Below, in pieces: positions 1-5,469 of a stretch of 6,319 nt of DNA. The DNA is taken from assembly GCA_947372535.1 (NCBI GenBank), contig CANBUA010000269.1, forward strand, positions 1 through 6,319. The letters are read 5' to 3'. A model generated the notes under the pieces. That model was not told the origin of the DNA. It did not search any database and saw only the letters and a list, made by a program, of their open reading frames with translations. This DNA comes from Burkholderiales bacterium (GTDB lineage Bacteria > Pseudomonadota > Gammaproteobacteria > Burkholderiales > Burkholderiaceae). Position 1 is the first letter of the stretch. Each line of letters starts with the position of its first letter. The position numbers and the translations under genes are program-made.

Positions 1-488
1 TTGGCAGGCAGTTCGGCCGCGAAGGTGATGACCACACGGCGTCCGCCGGGCGTGGCGGCAGTGCGCGCCAGCAGCGTCTCGAACACCGATTGCGGCGAAT
101 CCTGGTTGACCAGCGCGCCGGTCTCGGCATCGAACAGCCGCCCGGCCCGCGCGAACAATAGCTTGAGGTGGTCGTTGAGCTCGGTCATCGTGCCCACGGT
201 GGAGCGCGAGGTGCGCACCGGGTTGCTCTGGTCGATGGCGATCGCGGGCGGCACGCCTTCGACCTTGTCCACCGCCGGACGGTCCATGCGGTCCAGGAAC
301 TGGCGGGCGTAGGCGCTGAAGGTCTCCACGTAGCGGCGCTGGCCCTCCGCATAGAGCGTGTCGAACACCAGGGAGGACTTGCCGGAGCCGCTGGGGCCCG
401 TCACCACGGTCAACTCACCGGTGCGAATGTCGAGGTCGAGGTTCTTGAGGTTGTGCTGGCGGGCACCGCGGATGCGGATCACGGACAT
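1..488 (-). CDS. uvrA: UvrA-family excinuclease ATPase, N-terminal part (cut by left edge)
   Basis: This is the N-terminal 162 codons of an ABC-type ATPase of the UvrA family, the damage-recognition subunit of nucleotide excision repair. It starts at an ATG at 488 behind an AAGGTG ribosome binding site and is still open at position 1. Visible are the opening [14 protein letters not shown], the Walker A motif GPSGSGKSS (residues 31-39), the UvrA signature [13 protein letters not shown] (43-55), SAYARQFL (58-65) and RSTVGT (95-100). It is not a typical UvrA1. The usual SPAIAIEQK region reads [15 protein letters not shown], and no Cys-Pro follows LLFARAG. These features resemble, from memory, the long duplicated UvrA form of about 1,900 residues found in Burkholderiales and Pseudomonas relatives, rather than the 940-residue repair enzyme. 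The family is certain; the subclass is inference, because most of the gene lies outside the window. It is divergent from the PEP-CTERM gene at 754. I see no LexA-type CTG-N10-CAG site in the intergenic region. Confidence 0.93.
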   Translation of the reverse strand, partial: MSVIRIRGARQHNLKNLDLDIRTGELTVVTGPSGSGKSSLVFDTLYAEGQRRYVETFSAYARQFLDRMDRPAVDKVEGVPPAIAIDQSNPVRTSRSTVGTMTELNDHLKLLFARAGRLFDAETGALVNQDSPQSVFETLLARTAATPGGRRVVITFAAELPA

Positions 489-541
489 TGGTCACCTTGA
501 CAAGAGCCGCCACAGGAAGATGCCTGGAGCGGGAGCCAAAC

Positions 542-547
542 ATTCTA
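542..547 (-). promoter_or_regulatory. Possible -10 box for the uvrA-like gene
   Basis: On the minus strand this reads TAGAAT, five of six matches to the sigma-70 -10 consensus, 53 bases upstream of the ATG at 488. No convincing -35 hexamer sits 16-18 bases further upstream, so this is a weak call. Confidence 0.25.
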
Positions 548-634
548 GAGACACCCTGCCTTGGGCGCTGGCCGGTGGCGGAAAAGCCGGGATCCGCCCG
601 AGGGTGTCGCGCATTCATCCGTTTAGTGCACGCT

Positions 635-659
635 GATTCAATCGACACACTCTTGAATC
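635..659. promoter_or_regulatory. Perfect inverted repeat over the -35 box, candidate operator
   Basis: GATTCAA (635-641) and TTGAATC (653-659) are perfect 7-base inverted arms separated by 11 bases. The arm centres are 18 bases apart, close to two helical turns, which suits a dimeric DNA-binding protein. The right arm contains the proposed -35 hexamer (653-658) of the PEP-CTERM gene, so a protein bound here could block or recruit RNA polymerase. The regulator is unknown. Confidence 0.45.
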
Positions 660-681
660 GTTGCTGGCCATTTGATACAAC
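653..681 (+). promoter_or_regulatory. Sigma-70-like promoter of the first PEP-CTERM gene
   Basis: The -35 TTGAAT (653-658) and -10 TACAAC (676-681) each match the consensus at four of six positions and are exactly 17 bases apart. A TG at 673-674, one base before the -10, makes it an extended -10 promoter. The predicted start of transcription would leave a leader of about 65 bases before the ATG at 754. I looked for a sigma-54 (-24/-12) signature, since some PEP-CTERM genes are said to use one, and did not find it. Confidence 0.5.
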
Positions 682-753
682 AAGCAAGCAGCCCATGCCG
701 CATATTCCTGAGTAGCAAATTGCGTGACTTTGTTCCCACTTACAGGAGTAACC

Positions 754-1386
754 ATGCGAACCCTCACCTTGTCCGCCATGGTCGCCGCCACAGCAGTGAT
801 GTTTTCATCGCCCGCCTTCGCGACCGTGACCCATTCCCACCCTGGTTGTACCGGGCTCGACCCCTGCGAAACCACCTTGGATTTCTCCAAGCTGCTGGCC
901 ATCAAGTCCCAGCTCGATTACTCAGACGTGGTCGGCGGGGGTGACCTCACGGTCACGGCCAACCAGGGCAAGCTGGTGATCGTGCTGGGTGAATTGGGCG
1001 TGAGCTCTGGCAGCTTGCTCTCCAAGCTGGATCCGCGCATTGGCTCGGGCGAAGCCATCAAGTTCTCGTTCCAGAACGATGTCGAGCTCAAGGCTTGGGA
1101 CCTGGATGACCTGAACTTCCTGGGGTCGAACAAGTTCTCGCTCTCGGTCGATGGCGGCGCTGCTCAGTTGCTCTCCCTGGACAGCCACACCAGCCTGTCA
1201 TCGCTGACCGGCAAGTCATTCACGTTTGGCTACAGCGGTGACAGCTATTTCATCGACAGCTTGAAGTTCGCCTGCGTGGATGTCATCACCAACCCCATCC
1301 CCGAGCCTGAAACCTGGGCTTTGGCTGGCGCGGGCCTGATGACGCTGGTGATGGTCTCGCGCCGCCGGCGCGGTGAAAAAACCTGA
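754..1386 (+). CDS. PEP-CTERM exported protein, 210 aa (first of pair)
   Basis: This is a secreted protein of unknown function carrying a PEP-CTERM sorting signal. The ATG at 754 is chosen because AGGAG (744-748) stands five bases before it; an in-frame GTG at 724 would add ten residues ahead of the signal peptide. Residues 1-23 form a signal peptide ending in SPAFA. The C-terminus has the Pro-Glu-Pro motif (183-185), a hydrophobic segment (about 188-202) and four arginines (203-206). In this family an exosortase recognises that tail after Sec export, and the proteins are usually linked to exopolysaccharide or surface matrix; no exosortase gene is in the window. The middle holds GGDLTVTAN (62-70), LGV (81-83), GEAIKFSF (99-106), SVDG (131-134) and LTGKSFTF (151-158), all matched in the next gene. 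Cysteines are at 32, 38 and 174. The core is probably all-beta, judging from its alternating hydrophobic pattern. The sorting class is very secure; the role is unknown. Confidence 0.93.
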   Translation: MRTLTLSAMVAATAVMFSSPAFATVTHSHPGCTGLDPCETTLDFSKLLAIKSQLDYSDVVGGGDLTVTANQGKLVIVLGELGVSSGSLLSKLDPRIGSGEAIKFSFQNDVELKAWDLDDLNFLGSNKFSLSVDGGAAQLLSLDSHTSLSSLTGKSFTFGYSGDSYFIDSLKFACVDVITNPIPEPETWALAGAGLMTLVMVSRRRRGEKT

Positions 1387-1412
1387 TTTAGGCTTCGTTT
1401 GCCCCATGAAAG

Positions 1413-1434
1413 GCGCCCAGATGGGCGCTTTTTT
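1413..1434 (+). terminator. Intrinsic terminator after the first PEP-CTERM gene
   Basis: GCGCCC (1413-1418) pairs with GGGCGC (1423-1428) around the loop AGAT and is followed directly by six T (1429-1434). A-T pairs just outside the stem extend it across a G-T wobble. Two further T-rich units (CATTTTTT at 1435-1442 and again at 1443-1450) follow. It lies 26 bases past the stop codon, so the first gene is probably transcribed separately from the second. Confidence 0.9.
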
Positions 1435-1500
1435 CATTTTTTCATTTTTTCGTCATGCGGAGATGCCCGCCCCGCTGACCCGGTCCGAATACCGGAAGTC

Positions 1501-1580
1501 GTCAAGTCAGTGCAACAGTGCCCGCTAAATCCCCCCTGGATGCAGGATGTGACATTGGTTACAGTCCGCTAGAGTCAAGT
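1501..1580 (+). repeat. Short direct repeats upstream of the second PEP-CTERM gene
   Basis: ACAGTGCCCGCTA (1515-1527) recurs as ACAGTCCGCTA (1561-1571), lacking two bases, 46 bases further on. GTCAAGT occurs at 1501-1507 and 1574-1580, flanking them. CAGTGC is also repeated at 1508-1513 and 1516-1521. These sit between the terminator of the first gene and the start at 1614, where the promoter of the second gene should lie. I could not pick a convincing sigma-70 or sigma-54 promoter there. The repeats could be protein-binding sites but are short enough to arise by chance. Confidence 0.35.
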
Positions 1581-1613
1581 TGCGCCTGATAGTTCATTTG
1601 GCAGAGGTTATTT

Positions 1614-2480
1614 ATGAAGCAGACAGTGATTGCACGTTCGATGGTGGCTTTGACGGCCCTGGGTTTTGCCCTGGCTGGCGGCTCTGCCTTGGCGTTGACG
1701 ACGACCACCACCATTGACACGGGGAAGATCACTTCCAGTGACAAACGTGTGGTGGACAAATATGTCACCACCGTCAAGACCACGTCGGCTTCTGTGACCG
1801 AAACGACGGTCGAATCGATCAAGTTCGTGGACCCCACCTTGGCCCTGATCAAAAGCTCTGACGAAGTCAGCCAGCTGTCGATCGCGACCAAGACTGGCGG
1901 CACGCTGACCGTGACCGCCAATGGTGAGAACGGCAACAGCGCCGCCACCAGCAACACCAAGCTGACGATCGCCTCCACCATCCTGGGCACCATTGGTCTG
2001 GGCGTGGACAGCTGCAACCGCAACGTCCTTGGCTTTGAAGTCAACAGCGGTGGTGGTTGTGGCCGTGATTTCGACATCGACACTTACACCAAGGGTGGCA
2101 AGGTGTTCGGCGAGTCCATCACCATGACCTTCGGTGAACAAGTCACCCTCGACAGCGTCGCGCTGGCCGATGGCCCCTTCGGCGGCAACACCTTCGCCGT
2201 GGCCGTTGATGGCAACATGAACACCCTGTACGCGTTCAAGATGGGCTCTTTCAGCCTGTGGAAGTCAGTCGGCCTGGACTTGACCGGCCACTCTTTCACC
2301 TTCCTGGCCTTTGACCCAGTTGGCAAGAAGTACTTCGACAACTTCTACATCAGTGGCGTGAACTTCCACACCACCGACGTGACCTTGACGCCTGTGCCTG
2401 AACCCGAGTCCGTGGCCCTGGCTTTGGCCGGCCTGGCCGTGGTTGGTGGCCTGAGCCTGCGTCGCGCCAAGAAGGCCTGA
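1614..2480 (+). CDS. PEP-CTERM exported protein, 288 aa (second of pair)
   Basis: This is a secreted PEP-CTERM protein of unknown function. The start at 1614 follows AGAGG (1603-1607) at six bases and gives a clean signal peptide (1-27, ending GSALA after a basic start). Residues 29-66 form a Thr/Ser/Val-rich stretch absent from the first protein, perhaps a stalk or glycosylated segment. The core then repeats the first protein's landmarks: GGTLTVTAN (95-103), LGV (129-131), GESITMTF (166-173), AVDG (197-200) and LTGHSFTF (223-230). An insert of about 20 residues after LGV carries Cys134 and Cys149, which could form a disulfide. The tail has Pro-Glu-Pro (262-264), a hydrophobic segment (about 266-281) and the basic end RRAKK. 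It is expected to be exported and processed by an exosortase. The stop lies nine bases from the stop of the converging metallophosphoesterase gene. The sorting class is secure; the function is unknown. Confidence 0.93.
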   Translation: MKQTVIARSMVALTALGFALAGGSALALTTTTTIDTGKITSSDKRVVDKYVTTVKTTSASVTETTVESIKFVDPTLALIKSSDEVSQLSIATKTGGTLTVTANGENGNSAATSNTKLTIASTILGTIGLGVDSCNRNVLGFEVNSGGGCGRDFDIDTYTKGGKVFGESITMTFGEQVTLDSVALADGPFGGNTFAVAVDGNMNTLYAFKMGSFSLWKSVGLDLTGHSFTFLAFDPVGKKYFDNFYISGVNFHTTDVTLTPVPEPESVALALAGLAVVGGLSLRRAKKA

Positions 2481-2489
2481 TCCCCGGTT

Positions 2490-3275
2490 TCAGACTTCGA
2501 CGGTCAGCAGGCCGTTGAAGCCATCCGTCTCGCCCTTGTGGCTGTGACCGCGCGCGTTGCTCACAACGCGCGTTTTGCTTTGTGGGCCCACCACCGTGTA
2601 GTCGTGGCGGCAATGCAGGTGGCCATGGATCCACAAATCGGCCAGCGGCAGCAAATCATCGTCGGCATTGCAGAAGCTGGCCGTGCTGGGCTGCGCGCCA
2701 TAGCGCGGGTCGGCGCTGCGCACGCTGGGGCCGTAGTGGGTGATGGCGACTGTGGCGTGCCAGGCGGGTGAGTCCAATGGCCCCGCACGGTCGGCCAGCG
2801 TCTGCGCCAACCAATCCCTGCACGCCAGTGACAGCGCCCGCACGGCCAGGGCATCAAAGACCTGACCATCGATGGTCGACTTCATCACCTTGACGTAGTA
2901 ATTGGCTGCCCGCAAGGCCTTGTGGTACTGGCTGGGACCCAAGAGGTCGAAATCGCTCCAACGCGTGGTGCCCACGAAGCGGATGCGCCGCCCATCCTGA
3001 CCCGTGAGCACGCAGGTCTCACGCTCCAGCAATCTCAAGCCCAGTTGTTCGCAATGCGCGCGCAACTGCGGCAGCACCTCGTTCACGTCGCGGCGGTCGA
3101 ACTCATGGTTGCCGGGCACAAAGATCACGGGCACCGGCCAATTGGCAAAGTGCGACAAAGCCTGCCAGCGCGAGTCCACATCGCCGGCCAGCACCAGCAC
3201 CTCGGCGCCGGGCGCGGGCTCGGCCTTGAATTTCTCCGTCTCCAGGTGGAGGTCGGAGAGGATCTGAAGCTTCAA
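2490..3275 (-). CDS. Calcineurin-like metallophosphoesterase, 261 aa
   Basis: This is a cytoplasmic metal-dependent phosphoesterase of the calcineurin-like superfamily; the natural substrate cannot be read from the sequence. The metal-binding motifs are all present in order: SDLH (7-10; Asp8, His10), GDV (31-33; Asp32), GNHE (55-58; Asn56, His57), His180 in ITHYGPS, and HGHLH (217-221). VVSNARGH (237-244) resembles the NPRGY-like motif of this branch. The length is typical of the single-domain enzymes. The start is TTG at 3275, which places MKLQILSDLHLE at the very N-terminus as in relatives; no ATG lies upstream that could serve. Only one base (3276) separates it from the stop of the UPF0149/SEC-C gene, and there is no strong Shine-Dalgarno sequence, so translation is probably coupled to that gene. 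The last part of the gene overlaps a terminator-like hairpin that acts on the opposite strand. Confidence 0.92.
   Translation of the reverse strand: MKLQILSDLHLETEKFKAEPAPGAEVLVLAGDVDSRWQALSHFANWPVPVIFVPGNHEFDRRDVNEVLPQLRAHCEQLGLRLLERETCVLTGQDGRRIRFVGTTRWSDFDLLGPSQYHKALRAANYYVKVMKSTIDGQVFDALAVRALSLACRDWLAQTLADRAGPLDSPAWHATVAITHYGPSVRSADPRYGAQPSTASFCNADDDLLPLADLWIHGHLHCRHDYTVVGPQSKTRVVSNARGHSHKGETDGFNGLLTVEV
2551..2576 (+). terminator. Terminator-like hairpin for the second PEP-CTERM gene, inside the converging CDS
   Basis: CGCGCGTTG (2551-2559) and CAACGCGCG (2564-2572) form a perfect 9-base-pair stem with the loop CTCA, followed on the plus strand by TTTT (2573-2576), then GCTTT. It begins 70 bases after the stop at 2480 and lies within the metallophosphoesterase coding region, over the codons for TRVVSNAR. 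On the minus strand no T run follows the stem, so it should terminate plus-strand transcripts only. The T run is short, so efficiency may be moderate. Confidence 0.65.
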
Positions 3276-3276
3276 G

Positions 3277-3996
3277 TCAGTTCGAGCCGTGGCAGCTCTT
3301 GTACTTCTTGCCGCTGCCGCAAGGGCAGGGCTCGTTGCGACCCACCTTGGGCGCTTCGCGCACCACCTGCGTGACCTTCAAGCGTTGCTCGATGGCGATC
3401 TGGGCCAGGTCCACCACGTCGAAGACCAGGGCCTCGATGGCCTCGTCCAGGTTCTTGAGCGGGTGTTCTTCGTCCAGGGCTTTGGTCATGGCCTGCTGGG
3501 TGTCGTCCTGGTCGGGCAGGTGGCGCCACAGTGAATCGAGCAGGTCAGGCACGCCGCTCAGGCCGGCTTCTTCCAGCTGCGGGAAGTTGGCCAGGGCCCA
3601 TTCGAAGCCGGCCACCCAATAGCCCACGCCTTCGAGCGAATCCTTGCCTCTGAGGGGCTTGCCATCGTCGTCCTCGACCAGGGGCACCAGCGGGTCGAAC
3701 CAGCCGTTTTCCAGGATGCCGCGCAGGATCTCGTCGTGGCGGCGCTGGATCAGGGTGATCAGGCGGTTGTGCTGCTTGGCGCTCCACTTGGGGCCGCCAG
3801 GCTCGGGCACGCCTTCGGTGCCGAAGATCGGGCCCATCCATTCGGCCGGGGTCAGGATCACGGGCTGAACGATCACCCCGCACAGGTAGCCGTCCAGGAT
3901 GACGGCGTCCAGCGTTTCATAGGGTTCGGGCACAAGGGCCAGCAGTTCGTCGATCTCGTGGATCTCTGCGTCGGTCAGGTCAGCGGCAGCGTTCAT
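3277..3996 (-). CDS. UPF0149 (YgfB/YecA-like) protein with C-terminal SEC-C motif, 239 aa
   Basis: This is a cytoplasmic protein of the UPF0149/YecA family with a C-terminal SEC-C zinc-binding motif. The N-terminal helical region carries the family's LDGYLCGV (34-41), and the domain extends to about residue 200. The C-terminus has Cys224-Pro-Cys226 and Cys235-His236 within a [11 protein letters not shown] segment, which binds one zinc ion in SecA and related proteins. SEC-C tails commonly mediate contacts with ribosomes or partner proteins, so a role near translation or secretion is plausible but not shown here. The ATG at 3996 is preferred over an in-frame TTG two codons upstream (4002), because the TTG adds only two residues; neither has a clear Shine-Dalgarno sequence. 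It is the first gene of a two-gene unit with the metallophosphoesterase, one base apart. Its upstream region is shared with the divergent cupin gene. Confidence 0.9.
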   Translation of the reverse strand: MNAAADLTDAEIHEIDELLALVPEPYETLDAVILDGYLCGVIVQPVILTPAEWMGPIFGTEGVPEPGGPKWSAKQHNRLITLIQRRHDEILRGILENGWFDPLVPLVEDDDGKPLRGKDSLEGVGYWVAGFEWALANFPQLEEAGLSGVPDLLDSLWRHLPDQDDTQQAMTKALDEEHPLKNLDEAIEALVFDVVDLAQIAIEQRLKVTQVVREAPKVGRNEPCPCGSGKKYKSCHGSN

Positions 3997-4043
3997 GGTC
4001 AAAGGCGCTCAAGCGCAGCGCGCAAGTGAATGGTCAAGTCGTG

Positions 4044-4071
4044 ATTGTGCCGGTGTTCTGCGCCCTTGCAA
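4044..4071 (-). promoter_or_regulatory. Candidate promoter of the UPF0149-metallophosphoesterase unit
   Basis: Read on the minus strand, TTGCAA (4066-4071) and CACAAT (4044-4049) match the -35 and -10 consensus at four of six positions each, with a 16-base spacer. The -10 box is 47 bases upstream of the ATG at 3996. This is the best candidate in the divergent region; I found no equally good promoter for the cupin gene. Confidence 0.4.
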
Positions 4072-4076
4072 GGCGC
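4060..4076. promoter_or_regulatory. Inverted repeat centred on the candidate -35 box
   Basis: GCGCC (4060-4064) and GGCGC (4072-4076) are inverted arms around CTTGCAA, which contains the proposed -35 hexamer of the minus-strand unit. It could be an operator in the region shared with the cupin gene. The arms are short and GC-rich, so chance is a real alternative. Confidence 0.3.
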
Positions 4077-4153
4077 TGATTTGATCCGGCTTGGGGCGGC
4101 ACGCTTGATGCGTCCATGTGCAGTTGTGTGCAACATCACGGAAAGGACGCACC

Positions 4154-4579
4154 ATGCTGGATACCACCTCCACCAAGTTTTCCCACATTCGCCCTGAAGA
4201 CACCGATTTCACGTCAGGTGGCCTGCGGGATTTTTTCCTCTACAAAGACCTGGGGATCAAAGATGCGACCAACGGCAAAGTGGTGGCTCACCTGGTCAAG
4301 GCCAACTCGGCCATGCCGCCTGAAAAAGGCACGGGCTGGCACCGCCATGAGGCCGATTTCCAGATCGTCATCATGACCAAGGGCTGGGCCCGCTTCATGT
4401 ACGAGGACCAGGAAACGCTGGTCCAGGCCGGTGATTGCGTGCACCAACGGCCCGGCGTGCGGCACTTCCTGTTCGATTATTCGCCCGACATGGAGTACCT
4501 GGAGATCGTCAGCCCGGCGGACTTCAAATCCATCGATGTCGAGTCGGTGTGCGCGGTGCCGGATCCCACGCCCTGGTGA
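4154..4579 (+). CDS. Small single-domain cupin protein, 141 aa
   Basis: This is a single-domain cupin, a small beta-barrel that normally binds one divalent metal; its reaction or ligand is not evident. The start at 4154 follows GAAAGGA (4141-4147) at six bases. Cupin motif 1 is seen as G61-W-H63-R-H65, then Gln70 where the consensus has Glu, and Gly77. Motif 2 is G93, P100-G101 and H104. The metal ligands would therefore be His63, His65, Gln70 and His104. The remainder (about 108-141) ends in an acidic, Pro-rich tail. The length fits a stand-alone cupin domain, with no DNA-binding or membrane segment. It stands alone on this strand, divergent from the UPF0149 gene and convergent with the GST gene. 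It could be a dioxygenase-like enzyme, an isomerase or a small-molecule binding protein. The fold assignment is firm; the function is open. Confidence 0.88.
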   Translation: MLDTTSTKFSHIRPEDTDFTSGGLRDFFLYKDLGIKDATNGKVVAHLVKANSAMPPEKGTGWHRHEADFQIVIMTKGWARFMYEDQETLVQAGDCVHQRPGVRHFLFDYSPDMEYLEIVSPADFKSIDVESVCAVPDPTPW

Positions 4580-4595
4580 GCGACGAGCTCCGAGT

Positions 4596-4623
4596 TCACG
4601 CCCCGCATCAACCGGGGGCGTGA
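4596..4623. terminator. Strong hairpin between the converging cupin and GST genes
   Basis: TCACGCCCC (4596-4604) and GGGGCGTGA (4615-4623) form a perfect 9-base-pair stem with a 10-base loop, lying between the two stop codons (4579 and 4636). Neither strand has a T run after the stem, so it is not a standard intrinsic terminator. It may protect 3' ends or assist termination in both directions. Confidence 0.45.
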
Positions 4624-4635
4624 CATCAGGTCAGG

Positions 4636-5403
4636 TCAGAACTCCACGTCCAGCTCGTCGATGTCGTCGGGCTCGGACTTGGCGGCCTTGAGCCACTCCT
4701 GGAACTCGGGCTGGCCCAGCATCAAGTCGCAATAGGCGCTGCTCTGTGCGTCGATCTTGACGTCGTAGGTGCGCAGGCGGGTGCACACGGGCAGGAACAT
4801 CGCATCGGCCACGCTGCGCTGCGCACCGAAGAGGTAGGGGCCGCCGTAGGTGTCCAGGCAATCGGCCCAGATAGCGGTGATGCGGTCGATGTCGTTTTGA
4901 GCGCGCGACCAGACCTTGAACTTCGGGAAGTGGGCGCGCAGGTTCATCGGCAAGGATGAGCGCAGCGAGGTAAAGCCCGAGTGCATCTCACCGCAGATGG
5001 CGCGGCAGTGCGAGCGGGCGGCGGCATCGGCCGGCAGCAGGCCCGCCTTGGGGAAGACCTCATTGAGGTACTCGGCAATCGCGATGGTGTCCCACACATG
5101 CACCTTGCCGTGCACCAGATCGGGGACGCGGTTGGAGGATGACAGCAGCAGGATCTCGGCGCGGGTGGACGGATCGTCCGGCGGCAGCACCTTCTCGGTG
5201 AAGTCCAGGCCCGCAAAACGCGCGATCAACCAGCCGCGCAATGACCACGACGAGTAGTTCTTGCTGGTAATGGTCAGCACGGCGGGCGCGGTGGTGACCT
5301 TGGCCAGGGTGGTGACGATGGCGCTCGGCTCAGGGATGGCAACAGCCACCTTGGGGGCTGCTTTTTTGGCGGCGGGTTTTTTAGGGGCGAGTGTGGTGGC
5401 CAT
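4636..5403 (-). CDS. Glutathione S-transferase-like protein with Lys/Ala/Pro-rich N-terminal tail, 255 aa
   Basis: This is a cytoplasmic GST-fold protein, expected to bind glutathione and possibly conjugate it to electrophilic compounds; the substrate is unknown. The thioredoxin-like N-terminal domain runs from about residue 42 to 118. It shows SSWSLRGWL (51-59), whose serines are at the usual position of the catalytic Ser of this branch, then Val93-Pro94 (the cis-proline site) and WDTIAIAEYL (104-113), which contacts the glutathione glutamyl group. The all-helical C-terminal domain follows (about 125-245), with the N-capping box SVADAMFLPV (197-206). The first 40 residues are unusual: they include KKPAAKKAAPK (8-18), like bacterial histone H1-like tails. 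The ATG at 5403 is the only good start, but it lacks a clear Shine-Dalgarno sequence. A GTG at codon 42 would give a GST without the tail, so the true start needs proof. It is divergent from phaZ and ends in an acidic tail. Confidence 0.88.
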   Translation of the reverse strand: MATTLAPKKPAAKKAAPKVAVAIPEPSAIVTTLAKVTTAPAVLTITSKNYSSWSLRGWLIARFAGLDFTEKVLPPDDPSTRAEILLLSSSNRVPDLVHGKVHVWDTIAIAEYLNEVFPKAGLLPADAAARSHCRAICGEMHSGFTSLRSSLPMNLRAHFPKFKVWSRAQNDIDRITAIWADCLDTYGGPYLFGAQRSVADAMFLPVCTRLRTYDVKIDAQSSAYCDLMLGQPEFQEWLKAAKSEPDDIDELDVEF

Positions 5404-5469
5404 GGATTGCAGCGGTTGAAGTCGTGCGTGGATGGGGCCCTTCCCGGGGCACGGTGGGGTTCATTGCAA

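Noticed and set aside
577..598. Inverted repeat GGCGGA-N10-TCCGCC upstream of the uvrA-like gene
   Set aside because: It has no T run on either strand and no relation to a promoter that I can recognise. Short GC-rich dyads of this kind are expected by chance at this base composition.
724..753. Upstream in-frame GTG start for the first PEP-CTERM protein
   Set aside because: It would place ten residues ahead of the signal peptide and has no ribosome binding site, whereas the ATG at 754 has AGGAG at five bases.
489..753. SOS (LexA) operator for the uvrA-like gene
   Set aside because: I checked the CTG triplets in the intergenic region and none is followed ten bases later by CAG.
1387..1613. 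Sigma-54 promoter for the second PEP-CTERM gene
   Set aside because: No TGGCAC-N5-TTGC-like pair is present. The nearest TGGCAG sits at the ribosome binding site, too close to the start.
1559..2141. Long minus-strand open frames opposite the second PEP-CTERM gene
   Set aside because: Their translations are low-complexity, Val/Thr- or Gly/Arg-rich shadows of the Thr-rich plus-strand gene, with no start signal or recognisable domain.
3289..4029. Plus-strand open frames opposite the UPF0149/SEC-C gene
   Set aside because: The minus strand carries a complete protein with family motifs and zinc ligands. The opposite frames have no coherent domain.
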